A stretch of DNA of 32,909 bases, from contig PATD01000014.1 in assembly GCA_002713585.1 (NCBI GenBank), positions 48,105-81,013 on the forward strand, in the 5' to 3' direction. The position numbers were made by a program, and so were the translations under genes. Positions within the stretch are counted from its first letter, which is position 1, and each line of letters opens with the position of its first letter. This DNA is from Methanobacteriota archaeon (lineage in GTDB: Archaea; Thermoplasmatota; Poseidoniia; Poseidoniales; Thalassarchaeaceae). A model generated the notes under the pieces. It had not been told where the DNA came from and did not search any database. It saw nothing but the letters and a program-made list of their open reading frames with translations. Shown here piece after piece: positions 1-9,900 of the stretch.

Positions 1-1665
1 CCCATCGAGTGAGGATGCTGCTGCTGCCCATGTCGGGAGATCATCTTCCCAATTTTCTTCAACCTCTTCGTTCACAGGCCTGGATGCGATTCGTTCTGCA
101 ACGAGATCAGATTCTCCTGTACGCAATATCATATCTCGTTGTACAAGCCATTCAATCATCCGATCTATTCTCTGATGCAGATTGTGTTTGTCTATCTGAC
201 GGGCGAGTAGAGTTTGCTCAAAGAAGGTGCGGAGGGCATCCCGGTCCGTTAGCCCTACTGATGCAATGGAGGCGAGAATGTGGGTAAGTAGCGCTGGATC
301 CTCCTCAACAGTGTCAGCTAATGGATTCGCGAGTTTTGATTGAATGTCTTCAGGGAAACCGAAGATGTAAGAATCGATAATCTTGTCTCGGTCGGATTCG
401 GTCTTTGCCATGACCCATGCTTCTCCTGAATCGTCGTATTGCGGCCGCCCGGCTCTCCCTTGCATCTGTTGAATTTCCATCACGGAAAGGTCAGCATATC
501 TTCCTCCATTCCATCGTTTCCAATCTCGGATGATTACTCGTCGAGCGGGTAGATTAACTCCTGCAGCGAGGGTTGGTGTGGCGCACAGTGCCTTCAACAA
601 GCCGTCTTTGAATGCAGTTTCAATCTGAGAGCGCTGCCTTGAAGTCAACCCAGCGTGATGAAAGGCGACACCTCCACGGATTGCGGTGGCAAGTCGATCA
701 GTTAGGCTGGCGGCGTCGTCACCACGAGTTAATGACGTGGCTAATATTTCGAGTTTGGATATTTCCTCTTTCGTTTCGTCTGTTGCTAATCGATTTAGTG
801 TTTTTAGGCGTCGTTTTCCGAGTTCTCGTGCTTCTTTTTCTGCTGAGGCCCGAGTTGAGACAAAGAGCAGTATTTGCCCATCAATTGCGATGGTATCCTC
901 TAGGATCGCATCTGTAATCTTACTGGCTGAGCCCTTGAGAATTCGTGATTCGGGGAGTTCGATGCCATCATTGGGGCCAACGGCTCTGTGAATATCTAGT
1001 TCCAAACCTGTCAATGTTCCATATTGTAGTGTTACAGGTCTCCAATCAGATTCTACAAGGTCAGCTTCCATCCATGCAGCTAGTTCCTTTGGATTTCCAA
1101 CAGTTGCTGAGAGGGCAATCCTCTGTGCTTCCGGTCGAAGATGTCTTAGGCGGGCGAGAAGGACCTCCAATGTTGGACCTCTCGATGGTTCATCGATTAG
1201 ATGGAATTCATCGGCAACGACAATCTCGACCTTTTCGGCGAATGAGGGGCGGTTTCGCAGAAGAGAATCTAGTTTTTCAGATGTGCAGACCACAACATCA
1301 GCATCATCGATACTTCCTGTTTCCCCATCTCGATCACCTACGGCTAATCCTACTGTCATGTCAACCTTGGAGCATAATTCACGAAGGTCGTCGACTTTCT
1401 CGGATGCCAGTGCCTTGAGGGGTACGATGTAGAATGCACGTGCGCCCTCACCAGCGGTCATCAAACGGTTTAGGATGGCTAGATAGGCCACGAGAGATTT
1501 CCCACTAGCTGTAGGTGTGGCGAGCAATAAGTTCCTCCCGGAGAGAGCCGGAGCAATCGCTTCGATTTGGGGCGGATGCAAATTCTCGATACCTTGCTCG
1601 ATGAGATAATCGATGAGACGGGAATCGATGTTGAGATTGCGGACAACACCATCATCCCCGCCCAT
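1..1665 (-). CDS. hel308: Hel308/Ski2-like SF2 DNA helicase (3' end truncated by the window edge)
   Basis: Own minus-strand translation from ATG at 1665 (in-frame TAG just upstream) is open to base 1: MGGDDGVVRNLNIDSRLIDYLIEQGIENLHPPQIEAIAPALSGRNLLLATPTASGKSLVAYLAIL... Walker A ATPTASGKS, DExH motif ADEFHLIDEPSRGPTLE, motif III SATVGNPKELAAW, motif VI QMQGRAGRP. Not listed in the ORF track because it runs off the edge. Confidence 0.9.
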   Translation of the reverse strand, partial: MGGDDGVVRNLNIDSRLIDYLIEQGIENLHPPQIEAIAPALSGRNLLLATPTASGKSLVAYLAILNRLMTAGEGARAFYIVPLKALASEKVDDLRELCSKVDMTVGLAVGDRDGETGSIDDADVVVCTSEKLDSLLRNRPSFAEKVEIVVADEFHLIDEPSRGPTLEVLLARLRHLRPEAQRIALSATVGNPKELAAWMEADLVESDWRPVTLQYGTLTGLELDIHRAVGPNDGIELPESRILKGSASKITDAILEDTIAIDGQILLFVSTRASAEKEARELGKRRLKTLNRLATDETKEEISKLEILATSLTRGDDAASLTDRLATAIRGGVAFHHAGLTSRQRSQIETAFKDGLLKALCATPTLAAGVNLPARRVIIRDWKRWNGGRYADLSVMEIQQMQGRAGRPQYDDSGEAWVMAKTESDRDKIIDSYIFGFPEDIQSKLANPLADTVEEDPALLTHILASIASVGLTDRDALRTFFEQTLLARQIDKHNLHQRIDRMIEWLVQRDMILRTGESDLVAERIASRPVNEEVEENWEDDLPTWAAAASSLDG

Positions 1666-1757
1666 GCGAATGCATTCTGCGTCATCGTCCTAAAGCATGA
1701 CGAGTGATATGGGCTTCAGCCGCATTCGCTAAGTGCTTCATCTTTCCATCCCACGGC

Positions 1758-2426
1758 ATGGACGGCGGTAACGATGCGCTTCAGACACTATCCCTCCTCG
1801 AGGAGGAACCTGATATCAACGACTGGGTCGAAATCCTCTGGGGGTGCTTCCTTATCGCAATCGGTCTCCATCGTCTCTTCCATCCGGGGGACCTTCTAGA
1901 TGAGAGTGCGATGCGCTGGATTGCAGGTGGTGTCGTGGGATTGGGAATTGCTTGGATTGGGCACGGTTTGAAGGACATGATGGTGAAGGAGAACCGAAGG
2001 GCTACAGCTGCACTACTCACGGGTGGCCCTCCTGCTGAGACAGTCGATTACAAACTGATTCGAGATGTTCTTCTTCATCCAACAGAGTACCGTTCTTTCC
2101 TACAGTTCGCCTATGAGCAGGCTTTCAGTGACGGGGTCCTCAGTGGCGATGAACTTGAGGAGTTGAACCAACTCGCATCGGCCTTAGAAATAGGTGATCC
2201 CGAGATTTCTCGTATTGCTACAGTTGCCGCAGTTAATTCTGCCTTGGCGGACGGCGTGGTTTCTGAAGCCGAGCGTATCCTAATCCACAATGCAGCAGAG
2301 CCTCTCGGGCTTAGTCAGGATGATCTTGCAAAGATTGACTCCGCTCTAGAGGATGGAGTGATTGATGATGACGAGCGAGAAATGCTTGTCTCTATGATTA
2401 ATCGCCTTACAGCCGAAGAGGAATGA
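1758..2426 (+). CDS. Membrane protein with C-terminal TerB-like (tellurite-resistance TerB fold) domain
   Basis: ORF 1704..2426; ATG at 1758 (MDGGNDALQTLSLLEEE) is the more likely start. N-terminal hydrophobic segments, then two repeats of the type 'AYEQAFSDGVLSGDELEELNQLASALEI' / 'VNSALADGVVSEAERILIHNAAEPLGL', typical of TerB-like helices. Confidence 0.65.
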   Translation: MDGGNDALQTLSLLEEEPDINDWVEILWGCFLIAIGLHRLFHPGDLLDESAMRWIAGGVVGLGIAWIGHGLKDMMVKENRRATAALLTGGPPAETVDYKLIRDVLLHPTEYRSFLQFAYEQAFSDGVLSGDELEELNQLASALEIGDPEISRIATVAAVNSALADGVVSEAERILIHNAAEPLGLSQDDLAKIDSALEDGVIDDDEREMLVSMINRLTAEEE

Positions 2427-2432
2427 TTTCCT

Positions 2433-4409
2433 TTAGACATAATTCTCAGCGACCTTGCGTGCCGCTTTTTCACTGTACCATGTCACAGATGCCAATATCA
2501 GTAGAGTACCGTATCCCAATGTGATGAATGCGACAGTCATTGGAGTGGGGTCAGATGCACCTCTGATCCCCTCGATATCTGGGGTCACCTCCGCGGTATG
2601 GAGTAGGTTTGTTCGGATTGATACATCGACAGCGTCTAGACCACAGTCACAGTAGGAGATGCTAATCATTTCGGGAATGAGCCGTGTTATGAATCGGGCC
2701 CAATCGTTCGAATCTACTGTTGCAGGGCGAGTCATCCATGCTCGATCGTTCACGGACCCTTGACCTGCAGATTCAATCATGGTCCAATCAACGTGTATCA
2801 CATCGCCAATCGGTATTTCCTTGACTACAAGTGATGCTTCAAGCATCAGTAAATCGAGGCTGAGGAGTCGTCCTGCTTGAAGGACGAACAGTACTTGTTC
2901 CCCTTCATCTAATCCACTGGTCCTCATCGCATCAAAGATTGCTCGATCGATGTCGATATCCTTCAATTCCTTTGTTTGTATCTGGTATCTTCCGTCTCCG
3001 GTGGAATGAATTCCATCTACGTGTAACCTCAACCGGAAACGTTCTCCTGGTTCGGTTGCAAAAAACCCGTTCGCAAAATCAGGATCTCCCATCTCAATCG
3101 ATGTGACGATTGCTTCCAACCGTTTGTCAATAAAGTCATCAATTCCCTTCTCTTCAGAATCAGGGAGATTAGAGGTAGCGAGAAGTGTTGGGGCTACAGA
3201 TGCAGAGAGTAAGATGAATATCAGCGCCACAGGAAGACCGGTATTCTTTGACCAAGAGAAAGCAGCAGGCCGGAGGAAAATCCACCTTGCAGGCGGTAAA
3301 GCGAACAATATCAGGCCAAGAGAAGCGATACCCCCTGCACCTTGACTCCCCATAATTTCCTCTGGTGACCCCACCCAACCTGTTCCAGTAGGCCAATTCG
3401 CATCTAGTTCGAAATCGCTGGCTTCGTTTGCTCCAGAACCTGAGAGTATTTCTTCGGCGATCCAAGAGTAGATGCCAAAACGTCCTTCTTCACCTTCGAT
3501 ACAGATTCTCAGATTGGCCCGTTCGGAGAGTTTCCAACGTAACGTACTCTCGATGGTGTCTCCTCTTTCTGTGGTTTGAACTGAAGGGGCCGGTTGGCGA
3601 ACGCCCTGGGTTGTAGTCAGCTGTGGCTGAGGCACAGGTACAGCAATTTCTGCTGGCATTGGACTCCATTCGATGTGGACCCTGAGTTCCTCTGCACGCT
3701 CACCTACAGAGAATGTGAAGCAGTCAATGTCAGCCTCAATCAATGCACCATTCACGTTTTCACCAATCTCAATAGCTACTGGCTCTGACATTGAACTCGG
3801 TTCATCCACATCTACCTGTGAAGGAATTAGATTCCATTGGACAGGGATTTCGACATAGGAATCGCCTTTCAGTCCGAGTTGCCATGTGACCGGTCGGTCA
3901 ATTTCGAAGGTTAGTGTAATCTGTACGAGATCCCCGGGGCTGAGTAACCGGCCGTTACTGAGATCAAGTGCCTCGTCTTCAAGGCGGTAGTCTTCTGCTT
4001 CAGTCATGGGGTTCCCTGACTGACCTTGGATAGTCCATTCATTAGTAGAGGGTCCTAGAGCGAGTATGATATTCAGATCTGGTCGAAGGTAAGTTCCAGG
4101 ATCTTCTTCTATCTCGAGTTCGATTACAAGTGTCTCGAGAATCTCTGGAATTAGAGCATGTCCTTCTTGTGGAGGAGACATCACGAATTCCAAACGTATG
4201 ATTTCGGGAGATAAGGGGCTAGCTCCGTTTTCTTGCTTTGAGATTGTATCGATGCCTATCATGAGATTGGTAAGTTGGCAAGTTTGTTCATCGGAGCAGG
4301 TTAGATTGAGGCGGTTGTCCACTGGACCGAGTTCTCCAGTGATTGTAGTTGGTGTCAGCAGTAGGATCAGGGCCACTATGAGAAGAGCCCCTCGGATCTC
4401 ACCTGCCAT
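2433..4409 (-). CDS. Large secreted/membrane protein, function unknown (signal peptide, beta-rich ectodomain, several TM segments)
   Basis: 658-aa ORF. N-terminal signal-like MAGEIRGALLIVALILLLTPTTITG, TM-like stretches IASLGLILFALPPARWIFL, TGLPVALIFILLSASVAPTLL and MTVAFITLGYGTLLILASVTWY. Confidence 0.7.
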   Translation of the reverse strand: MAGEIRGALLIVALILLLTPTTITGELGPVDNRLNLTCSDEQTCQLTNLMIGIDTISKQENGASPLSPEIIRLEFVMSPPQEGHALIPEILETLVIELEIEEDPGTYLRPDLNIILALGPSTNEWTIQGQSGNPMTEAEDYRLEDEALDLSNGRLLSPGDLVQITLTFEIDRPVTWQLGLKGDSYVEIPVQWNLIPSQVDVDEPSSMSEPVAIEIGENVNGALIEADIDCFTFSVGERAEELRVHIEWSPMPAEIAVPVPQPQLTTTQGVRQPAPSVQTTERGDTIESTLRWKLSERANLRICIEGEEGRFGIYSWIAEEILSGSGANEASDFELDANWPTGTGWVGSPEEIMGSQGAGGIASLGLILFALPPARWIFLRPAAFSWSKNTGLPVALIFILLSASVAPTLLATSNLPDSEEKGIDDFIDKRLEAIVTSIEMGDPDFANGFFATEPGERFRLRLHVDGIHSTGDGRYQIQTKELKDIDIDRAIFDAMRTSGLDEGEQVLFVLQAGRLLSLDLLMLEASLVVKEIPIGDVIHVDWTMIESAGQGSVNDRAWMTRPATVDSNDWARFITRLIPEMISISYCDCGLDAVDVSIRTNLLHTAEVTPDIEGIRGASDPTPMTVAFITLGYGTLLILASVTWYSEKAARKVAENYV

Positions 4410-4418
4410 GTCCTAGGG

Positions 4419-4961
4419 TCAAGATGCTGCATCATGAGTTTGTCCCGTGGGCACATCAATGAGTTTCACTTTGCAAACTCTGCACAGATATCTTCCGTTA
4501 CTCCTGCGGGATCGATGATGCTCTCGTTCACAACGTGGGCAGATCCATTTCCATCGGGCTGCTCGTTCGCGTAGGTGCCGGCCAAAGGAAGGACCTGCTT
4601 CTCGCGCATTTTTGTCCGGCCAACGTGCTTCAAGGTCTCTGAATAAACGGTCATGCCTCACATATCCAATTGCATGCAGCATCTCATGATACATCAGGAA
4701 CTGAGCGTAATCCTGCCAATCGTCTTCAATGGCCACGGGATGAATTGCAATCTCTTTCACATCATCAATGCCTTTGTCTCCACCACGGGGCCCGGGATGA
4801 TAACGGCAAACAGCATGCATACGAGTTGCGTTACGGCGAATAGTTCCCAACGGTACCATTCGTAGGCCATCTGCCTGACTTAGATTGATGACTCCTATAT
4901 CGATCATTACGGGGAGCACTTGCTCACGAATATGAACGAGTTTAGAGTGTGACATCATCAT
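4419..4961 (-). CDS. SprT-like zinc metallopeptidase with C-terminal zinc ribbon
   Basis: HEMLHAIGYVRHDRLF (HExxH) followed by CPRCEREHHRSRRSNGRYLCRVCK (CxxC...CxxC zinc ribbon), the SprT-family layout. Confidence 0.75.
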   Translation of the reverse strand: MMMSHSKLVHIREQVLPVMIDIGVINLSQADGLRMVPLGTIRRNATRMHAVCRYHPGPRGGDKGIDDVKEIAIHPVAIEDDWQDYAQFLMYHEMLHAIGYVRHDRLFRDLEARWPDKNAREAGPSFGRHLRERAARWKWICPRCEREHHRSRRSNGRYLCRVCKVKLIDVPTGQTHDAAS

Positions 4962-4964
4962 GCC

Positions 4965-5441
4965 TCATGACCAACGATGATATGCGGGATGTCCCTCTTT
5001 TACGGCAACAAAGAGCCCCTCTCCACGTGCACATAGTTCTCCTGCCGCATACAATTCCATCTTGACAGTCGCTCTGTCAATTTGCAATTCGGTGACTTCA
5101 CTGGTGATGGTGAGTTCTTTTCCTGATGGCGTGGGTCGTCTCAATTGGATACTATAGTTCGCAGTGACAGTACATGGGGCCTCCTGCATCTGGTTAGATT
5201 CCATAATCGCCATTGATGCCGTCCAGTTCCCATGGCAATCGAGCAATGTTCCAATAATTCCTCCATTGACCATGCCTGGGAACGCTTGATGATGTTCCTC
5301 TGTAACAAAGCTCATTCGCAATCCGTGTTCTACATCTTCACGATGGAAAGATCGAATCCTCAAGCCCTCTTTATTTGCTGGTCCACAGCCGAAGCAAATC
5401 GAGGTCGGTGCATGAGTTTCCTGAACCGACGGCTCTGTCAT
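4965..5441 (-). CDS. PaaI/4HBT hot-dog fold thioesterase family protein
   Basis: ORF 4965..5525; probable start MTEPSVQETHAPTSICFGCGPANKEGLRIRSF at 5441. GMVNGGIIGTLLDCHGNWTASMAIM resembles the hot-dog helix of PaaI-type thioesterases. Confidence 0.7.
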   Translation of the reverse strand: MTEPSVQETHAPTSICFGCGPANKEGLRIRSFHREDVEHGLRMSFVTEEHHQAFPGMVNGGIIGTLLDCHGNWTASMAIMESNQMQEAPCTVTANYSIQLRRPTPSGKELTITSEVTELQIDRATVKMELYAAGELCARGEGLFVAVKEGHPAYHRWS

Positions 5442-5574
5442 CTTGGTGGAATGGTTGCAAACGGTCTTTGAGGTTCGGGGTCGAGATATTTCATCTGGGT
5501 AAGTATGGTTTTGGCTATTCATCATCGAATGGGTTCAAGGACCCACAGAATCCCCGAAATGATGAGGTCTGGTT

Positions 5575-6903
5575 TTGTCGGACTCATCTAAGCGGAAGTC
5601 CGCCAAGAACAAATCCTCTACCAAGGTGTCCAATCAACTTCCTCGTAGTCGAAGGAAAAAAGTCGAGCAGGCACTTGAGGATGGAGTCAATCCAAAGGGC
5701 TCGCCACGTTCAAAGAAGAAGCCGAAGATACATCGTTTTGCTCGTAGTCGAGTCAAAGTCGGCACAATGCGTACGATACGTTTCCCTCTATTGGAGACAG
5801 AGATGGGTGATCCGTGGCCTGTACGAGTCACGGTAATTCATGGTTCTAAACCGGGTCCTGTGTTGACACTTCTCGGAGCAGTACATGGTGACGAACTCAT
5901 TGGCCCAATGGCGTTGACCCACCTTTTAGGAACACAATTCTGTGGACCTGATCGCCCAATCGATCCAGAGAACCTAGCGGGTACCATCCGAATCGTACCC
6001 GTTGTGAATCTCCCTGGATATCGTATGCGTAGCCGTTACTTTCCCGATGGTAGAGACCTGAATCGAGAGTCACCCGGATCGTCAAAGGGTAACACCACGT
6101 CTCGAGTCGCTCAGAGGGTTTTCAAGAACATAATCAAGGGATCTGATTATGTCGTCGATGTCCATACTGCGGCACGTGGAAGGACCAACCTGCCACAGAT
6201 TCGTGCAGATTTAGCGGACCCTGCGAGTAACCTGATGGCACGTGCCTTCGGAATCGAGGTAATTCTCGATTCACTTGGCCCCAGAGGGTCCTTCCGTCGT
6301 TCAGCAAATGAGATGGATATTGGGTATGTGACCTACGAAGGTGGAGGTGCAAATGCCTCTGATGCAGGGGCGGTCCAAGTCGTTCTCTATGGTATTTTGA
6401 ATATCATGAGATCATTATCGATGATTTCTGGTAATCCATCTCGGCCTCAGGCTAGGTTACTAGCCCATGGTTCCCAGTGGATTCGGGCAGATGAGGGTGG
6501 CCTTCTCGATATGCGCACACCAGCAGGGAGATTTGTGGAGGAGGGTGAAATTGTTGCCACAATTACTGACCCTGAGCGACCGGGTGCAATTGCGACCGTC
6601 ATTTCTCCGGTTCAGGGCCTTCTTATTTGCACGGCGACGAATCCGTACGTAAATTCCGGTGCACCAGTAGGGCATATTCTTCCAATACACCGTGGACGTA
6701 AAACCGTGGAATCGATGTTGAATGAAGACCGGATTCTTGTTCCATCTGGGACGGATGGAGATCCGCCTTGGAGAGAGGAGACTGAGGTTGATGAAATTCA
6801 GGTCGAAGGCGAATGGTTTGAAGGGAGTGTTGATGGAGGTTGGCATTCGGAACATGGTCCACCTATGTCACAAGTCAGTGCAGAGGAAGAGGCTGAATCC
6901 TAA
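5575..6903 (+). CDS. Succinylglutamate desuccinylase/aspartoacylase-family metallocarboxypeptidase-like protein
   Basis: GAVHGDELIGPMAL (zinc ligands), IVPVVNLPGYRMRSRYFPDGRDLNRESPGS, VVDVHTAARGRTNLPQIRA: AstE/AspA (M14-like) motifs. A lysine-rich N-terminal extension of about 64 aa precedes an alternative Met at 5767. Confidence 0.8.
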   Translation: MSDSSKRKSAKNKSSTKVSNQLPRSRRKKVEQALEDGVNPKGSPRSKKKPKIHRFARSRVKVGTMRTIRFPLLETEMGDPWPVRVTVIHGSKPGPVLTLLGAVHGDELIGPMALTHLLGTQFCGPDRPIDPENLAGTIRIVPVVNLPGYRMRSRYFPDGRDLNRESPGSSKGNTTSRVAQRVFKNIIKGSDYVVDVHTAARGRTNLPQIRADLADPASNLMARAFGIEVILDSLGPRGSFRRSANEMDIGYVTYEGGGANASDAGAVQVVLYGILNIMRSLSMISGNPSRPQARLLAHGSQWIRADEGGLLDMRTPAGRFVEEGEIVATITDPERPGAIATVISPVQGLLICTATNPYVNSGAPVGHILPIHRGRKTVESMLNEDRILVPSGTDGDPPWREETEVDEIQVEGEWFEGSVDGGWHSEHGPPMSQVSAEEEAES

Positions 6904-6906
6904 GGG

Positions 6907-9900
6907 TCAACGGCCAGACCAGGGCCCATCCTCTAAATCAGGTGCTTCTGGTATATCGAAACCGATACGACGACGATTATGCATCGGGGGTGGTGACCAC
7001 GCATCAACATGGTCTGAACGATTCCCCCCACGGAGGATCAGTGCGACTATTAGTAGAAGGAAGAGGACTCCCATGACAATGAGTATCTCTTGGGAGATTC
7101 CGTATTTTTCAAAGAAGTTGTTTCCCTCACTGGTGGCATTCGTTTCATCATCATCACCATCATCTGGTGCGCAATACATCTCAGTGCAGGACCATTCACC
7201 ACCACTATTACAGACGCAATTGTTGCAACTATCGCCAGCGGTTTTTGTCTCTCCCTCGGAGCATGTAGGTTCAGGTTCAGGCTCCGGTTCAGGTTCAGGC
7301 TCCGGCTCAGGTGTCTCCGCAATTAGGCGCACCGTCCAACCTAGTTCGATAGTTCCGTTAGCATCCTCGAGGTAAACCCGGTAAGCTACTGTGATTCGTT
7401 CCTGAACGCAGAGTATGGATTCAAAATCGTCGGCAGGGTTGAGGCAATCTACGATTGGAATCGTCAATGTCTCACCAGTATGGTTCATTGCTTCTCCATC
7501 TCGGGTCCATGTTCGGTTTAACTCGACACCCACCGGGACACCTGAGAAACTGAGCGTGATCTCGGAATCAGTGATGATGTGATCGATTAAGATTGAAGGA
7601 TGCATTGTAAGACCACTCTCACGATCAACATCCTCATCGATGACGGAATCGCAATCATCGTCAATACCATTCCATACTTCGTTCGCACCAGGGTAGATAG
7701 TAGAGGTATTGTCGTTACAGTCGAAAAGCCAAATTGTACCATCGGAATCAGCATCAATTTCTGGAACCAGAGGGTTTGTCATATGCTGCAGAATCTCTTC
7801 ACCGTCTTCTAATCCATCTCCGTCGGTATCGTTGTTCATGTGGTTGGTGGAATGGTTGTGATATTCCTCATAATCAGATAGTCCATCCATGTCAAGATCG
7901 GTAGCGGTGAAGGTCTCGTCGATTTCATAGTTGCAGTTTTGATCAATACCATCGAGAATCTCAACAGCTCCTGGATTAATCGAAGATTCGTTTTCGTCGC
8001 AGTCTTGGAACCAGTAGTATCCGTCGCTGTCAGCGTCAAGATCAGCGACAAGTGGATCAGTGGAATGCACGTTCACTTCTTCCCCGTCAAGTAGTCCATC
8101 ACCGTCGGTGTCCGAGTTAGAATGGCTAGTCCCGTGAACATGGTATTCATCGTAATCAGAGATGCCGTCGGAATCGGAGTCAATGAATTCGTAGCCTTCG
8201 TCGATTGTCATATCGCAATCGTCGTCAATTCCATTGAGCAATTCGGGTCGGCCGGGGTTAATGTTTGGATCCGTATCATCGCAGTCTTGGAACCAGTAGT
8301 ATAGGTCGCCATCTGCATCCCAATCTGGAACAAGAGGGTCGCTATTGTGGATATAGACTTCTTGTCCATCGGTTAAACCGTCTCCGTCAGTATCCATGAG
8401 ATTTGGATCTGTGCCATTCACAAGGACCTCGATACCATCGTTGAGTCCATCACCATCAGAATCCGGATTCAGAGGGTCTGTAGATACGTTGAACAATTCG
8501 TCACCGTCGTTGAGCCCATCTCCATCGGTGTCGGCTAAATTCGGATTTGTGGAATAGACATTGGTCTCATTCATGTCAGTGATTCCATCTCCATCCGAGT
8601 CCCTGCCCTCATTGACTCCATGGAATACAAGGTGCCAGTCGTCAAAGGTGCCAGTATCTCCATTGGCCTTATCTTCGACAGATAGTGTCCAATCTCCAAG
8701 CGCGAATTCATCCATATGCCTGACAGATCCGAACGACCAGGCAGTGTAGTCGTTACCTGAATCTGAGTGTTCTTCTGCAAGTAGAGAATCTGTTCCATCG
8801 GGAGAGGTTAGGATAATTTCGAGGTCGCCTCGCGCTGTGTGTGAGATATTGACTACGACCTCAACGTATTCGATACGCAGGTCTTGATTTATGGTAATAG
8901 TGTCTGTTACAGGGGCTCCGTTGTCCGCAATTGAACTGGAGACTGTTGAGATACTAGAGCCGAAAGAAGTCTCAGTTTGTAGTTTAGTCCAGTTTGCAGC
9001 AAGGCTGACTGCTGCATGAGCGTCTACAACTCCGAACCCAAATCTGTGAGAAATATCGTGGCCTCCACCATTCGTAGACCATGAGGAATCTACCGGGCTG
9101 TTCTTTCGTGCGGAATTCGCGAGGATGGCCATTACATCGCGAGCTGTTAGGGTCGGGTCTACATCGAGGATGAGTGCTGCAACTCCCGAGACGAGTGGTG
9201 TGGCAGAGGAGGTACCACCGAAGTCACGGGCGATATCACCGCTACTGTTGTATCCTCCTGATCCAGGGATATCTGCAGTCACGATACCTAGAGTTCCGCC
9301 GTTTGAGTGTGCTACTACGAGTACATTAGCGCCGTCTTCTGAGTAATATGATTGGGTCCCCGAGTTTGTGATTGCACCCACAGAAATCGTCTGTCGGGCG
9401 TTAGCATAGCCATCGTAGTTTGAATTGTCACTATTCCCTCTACCATTGCCTCCTGCCCATGTGATGATATTGCCCAGATTCCCACGACCAGTCGTAAAGT
9501 CAGATTCGAATGCAGCAATCAGGAGGGGGCCTGGTCCTTCGAGAGTTTCTCCATTATCGGATGGCCCCCATGAGTTACTGTAGATATCATTGTCTTGATC
9601 ACTTAGGCTCAGGGCATTCGCCGCAGTGGAATCAGAGAATCCGCAGGCGATGAGCCTCGTACCACTCATGTCAGCATTATACGCGACACCAGCGATTCCG
9701 TAACTGTTGTTTCCTCTTCCTCCTGCAACTCCAGCTGCAGAGGTGCCATGTCCATCGCCAGAAGATGGACTAGGATCTCCATCATTGCTACAGTAGTCAT
9801 ATGAATCCCCACTCTGGTACCCAGGGGATAGGTCAGTATGGCTATGCGCAAATCCGTCATCGATGATTGATATTTGGGCGCCTGTGCCGTCAGCGATATC

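Noticed and set aside
612-1418. Plus-strand ORFs (101 aa, 101 aa, 157 aa) opposite the helicase
   Set aside because: Antisense to the clearly coding Hel308 frame, mutually overlapping and with compositionally odd proteins; shadow ORFs.
1479-1685. Minus-strand ORF of 68 aa at the helicase N-terminus
   Set aside because: Alternative frame of the helicase gene; the helicase frame carries the Walker A motif.
6722-7375. 217-aa plus ORF with GSGSGSGSGS tract
   Set aside because: Out-of-frame overlap with the AstE-like gene and antisense of the PE linker; the Gly-Ser run is simply the reverse reading of the Pro-Glu codons.
7640-8601. Regularly spaced repeats as a possible CRISPR array
   Set aside because: Repeats are degenerate, in-frame and encode D-x-D-x-DG calcium-type loops; spacing is protein-domain periodicity.
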